Shown here: in pieces, positions 11,870 to 26,276 of the stretch
How the letters are laid out: the number at the start of each line of letters is the position of its first letter
Position numbering within the stretch: the first letter of the stretch is position 1
From: Struthidea cinerea
Taxonomy: Eukaryota > Chordata > Aves > Passeriformes > Corcoracidae
DNA: 64,000 nucleotides
Direction: 5' to 3'
Assembly: GCA_013397865.1 (NCBI GenBank)
Contig: VZTI01000618.1
Span: forward strand, 83,541 to 147,540
Program-made: the position numbers and the translations under genes
Notes under the pieces: model-generated
Told to the model about the DNA's origin: nothing
Seen by the model: only the letters and a program-made list of their open reading frames with translations
Databases searched by the model: none

Positions 11870-14800
11870 GTAATGTGCCTAATATGTAGTATTCGAAACA
11901 ATATTTAATAATCAAACAAATTCTATTAAAACCTTTTCAGATTTCTGTTTGCCTTGTTCAGATACTCACAAATGTGACAGTAACACAGCAGTGTGTGATG
12001 CCCCTCCCTGAAGGTTGACTGCAACTAGTGTGAGGCTCCTCTCCTTATTTTGGGTGACAGGTTTTGTCTCTGAATCCTGCTGGCGAAGCAGCCGTAGTTT
12101 GGCCCTCCTGAGCTGTGCTTTGGTGGAGCCACTCTCTGGTTATCAGGCATCGAGGGAGCGTAAGCAGATTAGCGAGTGGAGCTAAAGTCAGCTTCTGCAG
12201 AAGCTTTGTGTCCAGATGCTGTCAAAGCTCCAATTTAAAGAAGTGTCTTGGGTGCCTAAATGCCTAAATCCCTTGACTTTGACAGACTCCAGACATCTTA
12301 CCCAGTTCTGTGAAGTTGTTTATCAGAAATGATTAAATTGTAGGAGTGTGCTTGTTATCTGTGTCTGGTTCTCTCTCACACCCCTCCCTGTTAGCGAGCC
12401 TGGCCTCGGCCATCCTGGTGGCTCCTCTTGCTCCCCTTTGTCCCTGTTGGCAAAGGAGCCCAAGGAGCCCGTGCAAAACTGGGGGCTGGAATAAAGCAGT
12501 TTTCATTAACAGCATGCAGTTAAGTGGGCGCTGATGCAGGTCCTGGCTAAGGGCTCCTGTTGCTCTGGGCTTTCTCTGTTGGCTTTTCAGTCAGGTTGCC
12601 TGTGTTTTGTTTTGCTTGAGTTCAGGCCAAAGTGAAATGGCATCCAGCTGCCCTAGTTGATATTTAATCTCCTTTGGTGCTTCAGCCTCTACGTGTTCCA
12701 GGATTGGATTCCTCTGGTCTGTCTTGTCAAACAAACATCAGCATTTAAGGATGTTAGGTGGGTAAGAGCATTAGGTGAATTACCTGCTTCTCCCTGTTAG
12801 CAGTTTGGCAGTTCACACAGGTACTGCCAACGCTGTCACAGATGCCATACACTCAATTAAACTGGGAAAATGGTATTTTCCATTGAGAGGCTACAACTAT
12901 GTTGAAACTTGAGTGTGTTGAGCTGCTTAGATTAACTATTTCACTAAGTCTACTAAAGTTATTTAAATAAATTTTTTTTTGAATGAATAATTGCTTCAGA
13001 TGTTTTCAACAGTACCTGAAATGGGTATGTGAAAAAAGAAATGTAGACTATAATAGATTTACAAATTATGAAATGGATATTAGTTTATAATAGTCTTTGC
13101 CCTTTAAAATTTTAATAATGGCATATTATTATGTGATGTTAATGAGCCCTGAAAGTAAATCAGGATTCAAACTTAAGGTCATAGCATCCTTATTTTTGTT
13201 TTCAGTAAACATTGGGAACTAGTATAGTTTTTAGCTGCATGTGTATGTTTCTCAAGAACATGGTGCAAAGTTAAGTAGTTATAGGGGATTTTGTCTCAAA
13301 TATACACTTAGAGTGTATTTTTTCCCTTCTGTGTTCTAGTATTTGCCCATTTAAGGGAATATATCTTTATCTGTGGTTTCTTATGCTTTGTTAAATTTTA
13401 TACTGTAGAGATTGTATGTGCAGTTCACTGCATACCATGCATTAAATGTTTTTTTATAGATAGTTTGCTTATCAGCATAAAACATTAAATGCTTTGAGAT
13501 CTGTTACTTAAAGATTCTGAGTGGGAACTGGGTACTGAGATGACAGTAAGATGTGATTTGTTATGGCACTGAATATTACACATTACTGTAGCAATTGGCA
13601 AAATCTCCCTCACTCCATTTATCCCATAGAAAATCTCCTGTTAATAAGAACAGCTTTTATTCAAAGTAAAGAGTTTTACATGGTTCTTTGCATTGTTTTT
13701 GTGATAAAGGTTAACTGGTAGGTCTTAATTTGATCTTTCATGTTGAGTGCATTTGAAGAATGCTGGCTGAAACTGGGATCCTGCCATTGCAGGAGTGTAT
13801 CTGCCCCAAGGATGCAAACCCTGAAGAACAGATCCTAATCTGAAATTTATTTATGTGTGCTTGTCTATGTCTGTGTACAGACACGGGAGAATGTTGCTTC
13901 TTACTTGAGTAGAGACAGCTTCAATCCTGCTAGTGTTTCTGAGAGGTTGCTTATTTAAAATTCACCTGCAACTGTATCTTGGTTGAATAAGGAACTCTAC
14001 CTGTGGTATTTACATAGAGACTTCTTTTGTTCTTTTGCAAAAGACAAAATGTGACTTTAGAAAGGTCCTGGGCATTATTTTCTGATCCTTTGGGATTTGA
14101 ATAACAGGTAACGTGTACAAATTGTATGAAAATGAAGATGTTCTATATTTTTAGGCAAGCCTGAAAGATATTTCTAAAAGCCTCTTTTTTGCAACATATT
14201 TACTATGGGCAGGTGAGAGTAAGCTTGGTGCTCTCACAACTGCTCTGCAGCACCTGGTTTGACACCTGAGTGTGCCACTGCCAGGGAGGTGCAGCAGCTG
14301 GGGCAGGGAGCTGCTCCACCCAGTTCAGGCTTCTGTGTCCCGGAGTTGTCCACAATGAATATTCTCTTTCGGTTCTCAGCATGTGTGTAATTATTGGGAG
14401 AAACTATTTGAGAGTGAGCCACAGACAGGTACAGGTCATTGTGGCCAGCTGCTCTAATTATTGTCATTAGGAAGCATTTGGAAGTTCCTGGTGTGCACTT
14501 TTAGAAACATAACAGTGAGGGAATCTGTAGATTTTGATGGATTTGTCCATTGTATTAAAAGATGATTAAAATTAGATTAGATGTGTAGTGCTGAAGCATT
14601 AATTTTCTAAACATATTTATCAAGACGAGGTAATAATTATAATCTACTTGATAATATTATACACATCACACTCCTTTTAGCTGATTTTTTTCCTGCAACT
14701 GTGCCATATCTTAATTAACATATTTGAAAACAGGCATGAAAACTTCTGCGTTTATAATTACATCTTCAATATCAATATCATTGTGTTTTCAAGAAGGTGT

Positions 14801-17800
14801 ATTTACCGTACAAAAAGGGTCTAGAATTAGAGTAAGTTACAATGATCCTCAAGAAAATGCTGGGGTTGTATGTGAAGCAGATGACATTCCTTTTCATTGG
14901 GGAAAAAAGAAGCAGCCTGGATGAAAACGAGCTTTTCTGTGTGGACTCAGGGCTTTGCTGTGAAATGACTGGGAGTGAACAATGTGCTTTCCACAGAGGT
15001 ACGCCCAGAATAACCCAGTCATTTCTCTCTAGGAATGCTCTGAGCCCAGAAAACTCCCTTTGTCCATCTTGCTTTTGAAAACACATCTTCTATTGTGGTG
15101 GCTGTATTTGCCATTCCGTTCGCTTTCCCGTTTCTTAGTCGAATGCAGAACACGGAGACACGAGCTACCTCTTGTGTTCAATCTGTTTAATTACACTCAG
15201 GGGCTTTTTCAGCTTCTTTTTTCTTTTTTTTTTTTCCTTCCCCAGAGAGGCTGGCCAATTACTTGGGTTTTTTTCAGATTTCAGATAATTTTCTGAAAAA
15301 TTAAAAATAGTTATAGTTTTTTGCTATTATGCAGAGAGGTAGATGAGACAATACTTCCACCTGTATGTCTTTTAGTGAGATATGTATTTTTTTGAGGACC
15401 TTGTTATGGAAGAGCTGGTCTTCATTTCGCATTGATGAAAATTAGTAAATGTTAAAGATATAAAAGATAGGATTTTACTAAGCTATTTTTTTTAAGTTTC
15501 TATTAAAATGATGCAAAATCTGTAACTTCTTCAGAGACATGTAGGCCACTAAAAATGAAGATGGGTAAAATAACTGTAGGCGCATTTTTATGGCATACGT
15601 TTTTTAGTGTTTGTTCAATAGACAACAAAAAGTGTATTGCAAGTGCCAACAAATGACTGTGACTGTTGGATCATTTTTTATTTCTAGGTGTTTGGGAAAT
15701 CTTTGTTATAGTTAAAAACTGTTTTGGGAGACTCTGGCCAGCTAATTAGTAATACTAATGTATCTGTTTTGTCTTAAAGGATTCAAATACAACTATCTTC
15801 TTTAAAAGGAACACATGATGCTACAAGCTTTTATAACATATTATAGTATGATCTAAGCTATCAAAATCATACATTGCTTGAAAAGTCATAATTCTCTCTT
15901 CTCTTTCAGAAGATGTTACAGGATACAGCTCTTTGGCTCTCTTAATTTGTGGACTTCTAGACATTTTCCTTTATTAATTTCTGAATTGCTTCTTTCTATT
16001 TCTTCACTTATTCCAAGTCTGGGAGACATATCAGATACATAAATCTATTTTGAATTTGAAATTAAGAAAAAAATAATAAGAATTTCTATAATTTTTGGAG
16101 GACAAAGACTACTAATTCTGATTTGGGATGATAACAGTATAATTACACAAGTAATTTCATAACATGTTTATCTCCTTAATTAGGTAGTTTAAAAATTAAA
16201 ACTACTGCTTTATTTCTGAATTAGTTGTCAGCAGAACAGCAAGGTACAGGAGCATGACTGGTGTCAAGTGGAAATTTATTGCTTGAATTCCGACATCGTA
16301 CTTGATCTAAACCAATAAAGCTGGAGATTTGTAAAACTGTCTAAATAAATATCTGAGAGCATGGTGGTGTGACATCGAACTTCCTCCTGCAACTGTAGAG
16401 TAGCACATAAGAGAAAAAGTGAAACATTCTGCTGTTTGTGTAAATGTTGGATTTGGGGACTTCTATCCAGCTTTTGTACATCCACATGTGTGTAAACGTG
16501 AAGATAGACTCTCTGTAACTCAGTAACTGAGGTTTTTTCAGTGGATATCTAGTACCAGCTGTAAATGAGAATGCAAAATATTAATAACATATGGAAAATA
16601 TCACAAGTATAGGGACTTTTGAGTGCTTGATGGCAGTCTCCTCCATGATGATTTAATATGGCTTAAACACACCAGTTCCTGTTTGTATGTGAGGTTAACT
16701 TCTCAGATGTTTAAAGCTGTCCTTATGAGTAATTTGATCCCCCATTTATCCTTAAATTTTTGCTCTTGCATGATTTTGATTTCTTGTTATAGACAGGTAG
16801 CTGAAGAAGATTTTCATTCTGTCAGTAGTTTAGTTGAGCCCTGAAATGTTTTTGTTGTCAACAGTGTAGCAGGAATTTAGTGCAAAATATTTCTGCTTTT
16901 TCTTCTCTTTCTGTGCATTTTAAAACACATGAGTTGCTTGTAGAGAGGCACAAGGATTAGTTTGTTTCCCATTTCAGTAAACTGTTCCATTAAGCACAGT
17001 ATTTCTTGATTGTGCGTTCTACTTTCTAGTTCGTTATTTCTCACAGCATTTTATATGTGACACGGATTTATACCACCATGCAGGCTTGTATATATTTTAC
17101 ACGGCCTTGGAATATGCTCTAAGTGTTTTTATTTTTCTAAATATAAATGCACTTTTCTTCTTTATGTTGTCACAACATATAGTGAACCCAGGTGTCACTC
17201 TTCAGGAGTTTTGATTTTCTGGTAGGGAGTATCCCTGGCTCATGTAGCACAGTTCAGCTGAGGGTGCTGAGTGGATGAGCTGGCTCACTTGTTAGTTTTG
17301 TCTGGATACAGTTTGCTTACGGGTTTCCCACAATTTGCCTGATGTGTGCAAGTTTTGCAGTTTATTTGTGCTCAAAATCCAGTGGAGATCCCTTATGAGA
17401 GTTGTGTGTGAAGGTTTATTTAGATGAGAGGAAAATGGCTTAACACTTGCTTGCAGCTGAGCTGTGGAAGCAGCGAGCTTTCCTTCCATGCTCTTGTCCA
17501 AGCTCTGGCAGGGCAGGATGGAGATGCCTCACAGACTGACCAGGTCATGCAGCTGCTGCTATTAATACTGTTAAATGACACCAGTTTTGCAACATATCCA
17601 GTTTCAAATATACACGTTTTCAAACGTGTACCTTTTCAAAATGTATTCACAGTGAACAGTTTACACTTGGATGTGGTTACTTGTTTGTTTAAATACACTG
17701 TGTTGCAGCCTTGGGCTTTTCTTAATTTAAGCCCTTCACTCAAGTTTTTTTTGCTATATTAGGTATCTCAGTCAGATTTGAAGGGAATGGGATGTGTGGC

Positions 17801-19340
17801 TGCTGAGTGCACATGGCTCTGGTAGGGGGGCTCCTGGCCAAGCCTTGGAGATAGCATTTATGTCCCAATGAATCTGATGGTCTTCAGTAAATGCTGCTCA
17901 TCTCAAAGCAATATTTTTCCCTGGAAGACAGTACATTTAGTGCCAGACAAGTAGGTAAAGTCATTTTAAGGGGGAAGAAGTATTTCACTCTTGTTTTATT
18001 ATACTTAGGAAGCTGCTGCTGCTTTTTTCATTTCCCCCCACTTTAAACTGTTTTATCTAATTCAGGATGTTTCAAGTTATTATTCCAGACAGTCACTTAA
18101 ATAAAAATAAACAATTTAAAATGCATCATTAAAAAGTATGTTGTTCCCAAAATGGAGTCAATGATGTGTCCCACAGGACCAGAAAATGAACCTTAGAATA
18201 TTATGGACAATTTAAAATGGGCAGATTTAATTATAGCAGGAGTGTGCAATTACTGAATGAGGTATGAGAGACATGGGAAATGTTCCCATCTAAATAATGA
18301 CCAGAATGTGCTTGTTCTAATAATATTCCATAACACATTTAGGGCCCTAGGATTACAACACTTTCAGGTTATTAGAAGACGATGATAATAGTGTGTTTTA
18401 TTGCCAAATTACTACCATACTCTCTGAGGTATGAAGTAATATTAATGACCATTTTCAATAAGGAATAACATTTTGCAACATCAGTAGCATTTAACCATAT
18501 TAAAATATGTTGTGTTGTGCAGTAAAGCCCTGGGGTATAGAGATGAAAACTAAAGAGTTTAATTTTGAGATGCAACTGGGAAATTATTTGGACATTCAAT
18601 AAAGCTTTAGGGTAAAAATATATTAATGAAGTATGTTTTTTAACTATTTGCAATAAATAAAAGATGCATGGATATTGCCTGATTGTAATTTTGGTTTATA
18701 AAAATGTTAAAATCAGTGCACGGCTTACATTCTCTTTAGTGTGCTATATAAAATTTCAATTATCTACATGTCTGTTAAATCTAGAAATGAACCAATAAAA
18801 GAGAGAATTAGTACATATATGTAAATGAATGCTGCTTGGAATGCATATTAAAAATATTTTTCATAACAGAGGAAGCTTCACAGAATAGGTGACAAGATAA
18901 CATTCAGTTTCTCGGGTAGCATATTCTCTTAATGAGGAGCTCTGTGTTCATACAATTTACCAACAGCCATTCTTTACAGATTTGTCTGCCTCTTTAACTG
19001 TAAATATTGCAATACTTGTTTTGCCAAGGTCAGATGCTCAGACTTGGTGACATTATTGTCATTGATCTAATCAACTGTAACTCTCATACCATCTGGTTAA
19101 GTTATTATGTTAATTCCAAGTAAATAAGTTAATTCCAGTCACTCAGAACTGCCAAAGATGGGAATTTTTATGATGTCAAAATATGTCTCTGAAGCTAAAT
19201 AAACCCTCTGTACATCTTGTGTGTTATGGAATGTTGTAAAAACTAAAGATGTATTTTCCTGTGGGAGCATCACTTTCATTTGCTTAAAACAAATCTGAGT
19301 TTTATTTAGAGTCGTAAAAATAGGGAAATCATATTGTGGG
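11870..19340. other. Long unique non-coding stretch
   Basis: About 7.5 kb without a recognised gene or transposon. Two subregions differ from the AT-rich background. 12000-12560 is G+C richer and holds several CpGs. 15117-15162 is a dense CpG cluster (listed separately). The rest is AT-rich with T runs, for example at 15217-15240 (T-rich with C interruptions). Short open frames occur in all frames but are not protein-like. Confidence 0.5.
15117..15162. other. Local CpG cluster in CpG-poor DNA
   Basis: Six CG dinucleotides lie within about 45 bases (in CCGTT, TTCGC, CCCGT, GTCGA, ACGGA and ACGAG), while the surrounding kilobases are nearly CpG-free. This could be a short conserved or unmethylated element, a young insertion, or chance. 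No known motif or repeat was recognised. Confidence 0.5.
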
Positions 19341-19357
19341 TTTACAGTTACTGTAAA
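19341..19357. repeat. Short perfect inverted repeat
   Basis: TTTACAG-TTA-CTGTAAA: a 7-bp stem with a 3-base centre. Such a short AT-rich palindrome can arise by chance. Confidence 0.85.
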
Positions 19358-20900
19358 ATACCATAAAATATTTCTAAGTTACCATCTTCTGTTGAGTCAG
19401 CAACTGAAGAGTTGCATGTGATACACATTCTAATTGTATACGATATCATTTTATGCTGTACAAATACAGTTAAATGGGCTCCATAGGATGCATTAAGGAT
19501 TGGTTTGCAGCCATGATCTTGTATTTAATGTCAGATCTGGAACTGTCAGAAGCACAAAGCTTGACATGGATCTGTACAGAAATAAAGTGAAGAACTTGCT
19601 GTCTGTTGACTTGGAGCTTTAGTTCTGCTTAGAGATATGAAAGTTAAATCTGTCCTTAATTCTGTGCTAGATCATGGAGCTTCAGTTCTGTTCTCCCTTA
19701 ATGTACAAAGATCATTATTTGAGTGGTGAAAATTCAAGAGGTTACCTTTTAGAAATCCCTGGAATTTGTTTGAAGTTCATCATGAGAGTATTATTCTCGT
19801 GATGACAATGTGTCTTTATAAAATGAAGAAGCATTCAGGGTTTAAGCTAAAATCTGTTTTGAAACTCTGGATTACAATCACAAGAGTCTGATGAAATATT
19901 AAGGACTGAAAATCCTGAAATTTTAGTTAGGACTTGAATGAGCCCTGGTTCAGGTTGGATTTGATGTGTATCTTTTTTTGCCATACTGCTTTGAAATGGT
20001 CAGTTTGTGGCTCTTAACTTGTGACTACTCCAGCTGTTGCTCTATTTCTTATCTCACAATCATTTTGGTATTTAACAACAAAATAAAAAGTCTTGTCCTA
20101 GTCATAAACAGAAGCTTGGTTAGGCCATGTCAGATAATAAAATCTGGAGTCCCACAAGTCTTCATGGTTTAGAGCTGTAGGGCACTGCAGAGGTGCTGTC
20201 TGGTAGCTTTGATACAGGAACATGGCCCTGGGAGCCGTTGTGGCTAAATGAACAGGGTAATTTGAAACGCTCTCAGGGAAGGACTAGTGTTTGGTGGCAT
20301 AATATGCAAATTACTTGCTTGGCAACATGGTGTGTAATGCAATTTGAGATGGAGTTTTAACTAGTCCAGTTTTATGCATAATAACTTTAAAGCAATATAG
20401 AGACTTAAATATTAAGCTGTTTATGTCAGTCTCACAGTTTAATATGGTTTATTTGACTGGATATTGTTTAAATAAAAGCAAGTTTGTGTATGGAGGTGCA
20501 CAAGTGGATTAAATGGCTCTTGTAAGTAGTGATAATAATGTGTTTTTGGTAAACACTGGTAAGTCTGAAATTTATGTGGTTTTCTGATGTCAGAACCAAG
20601 TAAATGAGCTCTTTCTTCCCATTCTGTATTCAGAAGTGCAGTCACCTGCTATGAAGTATAAAAGTAGGGAGGTGTGGGATGTCTTCTCCTAGCTAGCAAG
20701 ATTTATTTAAGCTAGAAGCATATTTTTAATGCATTTAGTTTGGCTGGCTTTGAATAAAATATACCATCTCTCTGTGTACAGGTTTTTCTCTGTATTTCAT
20801 AAAAAAACAGGTGTAGTAACAAAGCCACTGTTTATTCAAACCGAAAGGTTTTTAATGATCCCTCTCAGTAGGAGGGAGCCCCAATATCTTCACAGGAGAT

Positions 20901-20952
20901 ACACATGCATATATATGTATGTACATATACAAAATATATATTAATATATTTA
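20901..20952. repeat. TA/TG-rich simple sequence
   Basis: Alternating purine-pyrimidine sequence made of ATAT, GTAT and ACAT units. It is an imperfect, decayed microsatellite. Confidence 0.7.
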
Positions 20953-23900
20953 GTGCACACCAAGAGGAACCACCTTTTCTGTACTCCTGTGTGGGATGAG
21001 TGCACTGAAACCCCTCTCCTATTATTTCTGGGTCGTGGAGTAAATGGTCTGCGACTCAACTATTTACTTTCTAACAGGAAAAAAAGAAAAAAACCATTGA
21101 CTTAAATCTGAATAGAAAAAAGGAGTCCACCAACAGAACATGGTTGCTGTGCCTCAAGACAGGAAGAAAATGGGAGCTATGGAGGGAAATGGAGCTGAAG
21201 TGGTATTACTCCTACCAACCTCAGAGACCAGAATGAGTTCTTAATTTTTGTTGAACTTGTTTTGTTGTTATCCCTTGCTCCTGGATAGACACAGCTGTGG
21301 CATGGAGTAGCAGTTGGGCTTCACCCACATACCAGGCAGCGTGGGAGAGTTCCCAAGGAGAAGGTGGGAGAGGTAATCCCCATCCCATGGTCCGTCCTGT
21401 GCACTGTGGAGCCCAGGCTGATGCTGCATGCCCAGGACAACTCTCTGCTTGCCCTGCTCTGCTGGGAGTCATGGCTGGAGAGGAGCAGCTGTCCAGTGTT
21501 AGCAAGGCTGGTGTGGACAACTACACCTAGCCCAGGAAGAGGATTTTGAGAATTAGAAATATTTGCAATAGTCTTAAAACCATGTCAGACAGAGATTTTT
21601 AAATTTTCTCACTTACAAAATCAAAGCATTCTTAGTGTACTGTAGCCAGTGCTGCTCTCACCACAGTCATTATTTAGGCCCTGGAAGCACAAGCAGCCTG
21701 TTGTTTGATTTACTGAAATAAGTGTAATCCCTTAGTGAATAATTGAAATTACTGGATGTAGTCAGTAGCATTAGATAGCTCACAGAGTGACATATAGAGC
21801 TTTTGGTGAAAGCTAATCTTTTTGTTTTGGCTTATCAGAAGATTCCTCCTGATATTCTGCATAAAATTTTATCTGTTCCATATCAAACAGAGCTGTGGGT
21901 TTTGTAGCTTAAGCAGTGACATTCCTTTCAAAATGCTGCTTGTGTGACAGATTTGCAAGTGCTGGGATTGGCAGTGTAGCAGCTCCTTTTTCTGCATGGA
22001 AGATGCACTAACTGTTCAGCAGAGGTCACTGTGAGTTTGTGCTTGAGACATTTTAATACAACTAATCAAAATGTAGTACTGAAAATATTAATATTATGAC
22101 TAGGAAATTTTTGTGCCTGCATTAGCTTTGAAATGAAACACTGAATTTTAAGAAAGATCTTTTTTGTGAAAGTAGAAAGTGGAGGTGATTGCAAGATTTC
22201 AAAGAAACCTGAATAGCCTTAAGAAATGTGGCATATGTCCAGAATTTATCATCTTTAGTATTACTTACCAAGATTTATCCAAATGATGACTTCTGTAGAA
22301 GTGCCTCTTCCTCCTCCTCCTTCTAAAATGTGTTGCTTCTCCCATCCCCCAAGAGCCAGGTGTGTCAGTCCCTTGCACAAATGTTTACACCTTCCTGAAG
22401 CTCAATTTCCCTGCACTTAAAGGCCTTAAGATGAAGACAGAAAGGAGTGTGGTTTTCCTGTTTCTTTGTTGACTTACTAAAGGCAGCATTAAAATCAGCT
22501 GTGAGTTCCATCTATATTCCCTACTCTGTATGTTTTGTCTTGTTCCCTTCATCATCACAGTAAACTTTTAAAGCTATATGGCAGCAAAACAGCCTTTTGC
22601 TGCTGTTTTCCCCTTCGACTGTGTACCTCTACTCTGCCATTGTCATGGGGGGTCAGTAGTAGTTCTCATCTGCTGTCGGAGAATGTTTTCCAGCTACAAA
22701 GAAACTAAACCACTCTTAGAGTTTCTGAAAAATGCTGGTTTAAAGCTTTTTGTTTTCCTGCTACCAATTGCTAATTACAGCTGTGAAATCTACTCCTTGG
22801 AGAAATCTCAAGAGTCCCCCTTCTTCTAAAGACAACTTCCGATTCTGATTAACCAGAAGCTAATGAGGCTTTCAAGTCTTCTGGATTTTTCACTTGCTCT
22901 TAGTTCTTCAAGGGCTTGGATAATCTCATTATGGAAATAGTGCCAACAGATGTTTGCAATTTTGCATGCGCTGCAGCTCTATCACTGTGAGGCCATGGGA
23001 GACTCCAGAAGTTGATTAGCAGAGAAAAGCAGGTGGAGTGAGATTGTTGCTACATGTTTGGATGGAGCAAGGAACTCCAATTCCATTCAAGAAAATATAG
23101 GGAAGGAAGAGTATGCATGGATATTGTAGGGTGGAAATGATGTTTGTGAAATTTACACTAGGAGTCTTTTGTTAGATCGGCAAATAGAGCCTTGTCCGAA
23201 CATATGTTCTCATTTTATGTTGACCCTTTATCAGTTTTATTTTTTGTGGTTGTACTGAGGTGAAGTAAACTGGAAACCCAGCATGGTGAGCCTTGCAGTA
23301 AGGCTCAGTAAATCATGCCTGTGTTTGTGACTTTGGAAACAACCAGTTTTGGTGGTTGCCAGAAATGGGAACGGTATCATTAGTTACAAGCCTCTGTATG
23401 GTTCTGTGGCTTTTCAGTTCTATTCCAGTTTAGTCATAGTACCGCATTTTGAATACCAAGAGACCTCAAAGAGTGTCCTGAGGGTGGAAGGACATGTAGT
23501 GGTGAATGGCATTTGTGTGTTCCTCCTCCACACCGTAGTGAAGTTTTCTGAGTATGCCTCATTCTCAAAGAATCTGGGTCAAAGATGGGTGGCAAAGGGG
23601 TTGATCTGTCCCCCACAGGACAAAGAATTGTGTCTCCAGCTTTGGCAAGGACTCAGAAATTCAGATTCAATCTGCAGTTACAAGTAGCCTTCTTGGGCAG
23701 AGCCCCTGTGGCCAGATAGGAGTTTGTAGCCAGCAAAATTGGAGATGGAGTATGAAGCTCCTATCCCTGTTGAGGGAAGCAGGTACCACAAGGCAGGTGT
23801 ACAGCTATGATCAGAGCAGAAGTTCTGACTTGTCAAAATGGGGTTTGAAAACAGCACTGCTGATGTGAAGCTGATGTTCTCTTTGTTCCTTTCTCTGCAG

Positions 23901-24661
23901 GGTAATGAGGCAAAGTTGAATAGCACGAAGTGCAATAGGAGTACTGTAAACATGTATGTAAAATTAGTGTCCAGAATTTAAAAAATATGCATAAAACTGA
24001 CAGTTCCCCACTCCCTCCCCACAGTGTTTCTTCTCTACAACTATATCAATAAATTGTTATGTCCCATCTGAATATTGTATGCTGCCTTCCTGTTGGGTCT
24101 TCTGAAGCTGAGCTGTACTGATTAGGATAACATTAAGGTAGTAACTAGCTGTAACTCAGCAAGATCAACAGTTTACTGTTAGAACACACCTTATCATAAC
24201 ATTTCCTTTGACTAGGATACAAAATATCCTTTTTAATTTGTTGTCTTTAAGTATTTATGATTGTTTCTGTAAAGGTGAGGGGATGGAAGTAAGGCATTTT
24301 TGGAGATATCTGCATGGATACAGGAAGGCTTTATGCAAGGCATTGATTAACGACAAGGGTTTGCTGTCCATAACAGGTTAGTGCATCCACAGAGCTTCAT
24401 TCTGTGGCAAGCCTGTGCTGAAGTATTCCTCAGCTTGTAATGGTTCAGATGTTGCTGTGCAGGTGCAGCTGGGATTCCTGGCACAGGTATTTCTGAAGTA
24501 AATAACTGTGGCTGAGCAGGTGCAAATAGCTGATCTTCCTCACAGTGACCTGACACAATTTACAGAGTTTATGGATTTTTTTCTGTTAAAGAATTTAATG
24601 CCTATTGGAGTCTTGGTGTCTTCAGAATGGAAAGATTTTGGTCTGGCCAGTTTGCTGTGGA

Positions 24662-24678
24662 TTTTTTTTTTTTTTTTT
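24662..24678. repeat. Poly-T run (17 bases)
   Basis: Uninterrupted T17, followed after AATGGG by a second shorter T run. On the minus strand it would be a poly-A tail, but no retroposed body is recognised beside it. Confidence 0.9.
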
Positions 24679-26276
24679 AATGGGTTTTTTTCGAAAACTT
24701 AAAGAGGACATATGGATTGGAAACAGGCAGCAACTCATTATATGGTCTGAGTAATGCTTGCCTACATGGCACCAGAGGCTCAGAGAAGATGATCCTTTCA
24801 GTCATTTCCATTCAGCTTTTGTCAGTAATCAGAACATTTTCAAATATCAACACAGAAATTGTCAACTCATCCTCAACTTTGTGATATAATATGTATCAGT
24901 TTTCTGGTCCAATTCCCAAATTTGGTAAACAAAATAGAACCCCTTCACTTGTGCTGTAATTATGGAAAATGTCCATGATGTTGGGCTTTTCTGAATAAGA
25001 TGGATGAAAAATCATACTAGTTTAGTTTGTTTGTGCTAAGGTATGGAGAAGAACATTGTGACAGGAATATAATTTTAACACTGCTGTTAAAAAGAAATTG
25101 AAAATATTTCATACATGAGATTAGTGGTAAATAGCATTCTGCTTGTTAGAACTAGTACCTATTGTGTGTGTATTAGACACATCCAAGACATGAATAAGTT
25201 TTATAGAAAAACAACTTTTTGCTATCTTATTGAAGCGTATTTTTATAACTGTTAGTGCTATGGTGTGATTCTGCAGTCTTTTCAGTGAATATCTATAGTT
25301 CTAAGACAAATATGTAAGTAACAATGAAGAAAAAACTTCAAAATTCAGCAGTAGTTGTGTGCTTCAAACCACAGTCCTAATACGATTGATTATCCAAATA
25401 GGTGAATCCTCTTCCCGACCTCAGCCATGTTGTTACAATCCTTTAACACAGGTAAGGCAGAGAGCATCTTCAGAGTCTCACATCGTGGGCAGCCTTTACA
25501 GAGACGTGGCATTGCAGTGACTTCCAGCTGCTGCTGTTTGCACTGGAACATGGAATGTTGCTCCTAATCCTATTCTCCTCCTCTCCATATCCATGTAGAG
25601 AGTAATTCACTATTATTGTTATTTATTTATTCTTACTTTGTTTATAAATAAATTATGAAAGATAAAAATAAGCACCTCACCATCCCATTATTTGGTGGCC
25701 AGCTGCTGCCGAGGATTCAGCTGAAGGGCAGTTGAGAAAAGTGATGAAGCAACTTCCAAAGAAAGGAGATTTAATCCTCATGCTTGCTTCCTTAAATTCC
25801 CCCCTCTACAAAACTGTATATTTCTTTCAAAACAGTGTATTGAGTGGCCTTTGATATACAAAGTATTGAAATGGTGATGAACAGTGAAATAAATTGTTCC
25901 TTTTATCTCTACTTTGATTAGCTATTGACATTTTGTCTCTTTGTGATCCTCCACATATTAATATTTAATATGCAAAAGGATAGGAAATTCAAAATCTATG
26001 CAAACCTTCCATATTCTTCCCAGCAACAACCTTGCATAAGAAGAAATATGGACTGGTTATAAGAAGAAATGAAAGGGCAGCCCCTCTGGGCTGGGTTGGT
26101 TTTAGACCTTTGTAGGTTAAGTTCCACTTGGTGGTAGCACTGAGTGCTTTCTACACCTTTTCAAATGCAGATACTGAACTGGGAGTGACGTTAACCTTCC
26201 AAGCAATTACATATTCTCCTTTTGCAACCAAGCATCACTTTCATTGCTGCTGCTTTGGAAGTGTCTTTGATTATTC

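Larger units (their letters stand above)
19358..26276. other. Long unique non-coding stretch
   Basis: About 7 kb of mainly AT-rich sequence. It includes a TA-rich patch at 20901-20952, a 17-base T run at 24662-24678 and a G+C-richer patch around 21250-21540. A short plus-strand frame at 20088-20171 contains SGVPQ, treated under findings. No gene recognised. Confidence 0.5.
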
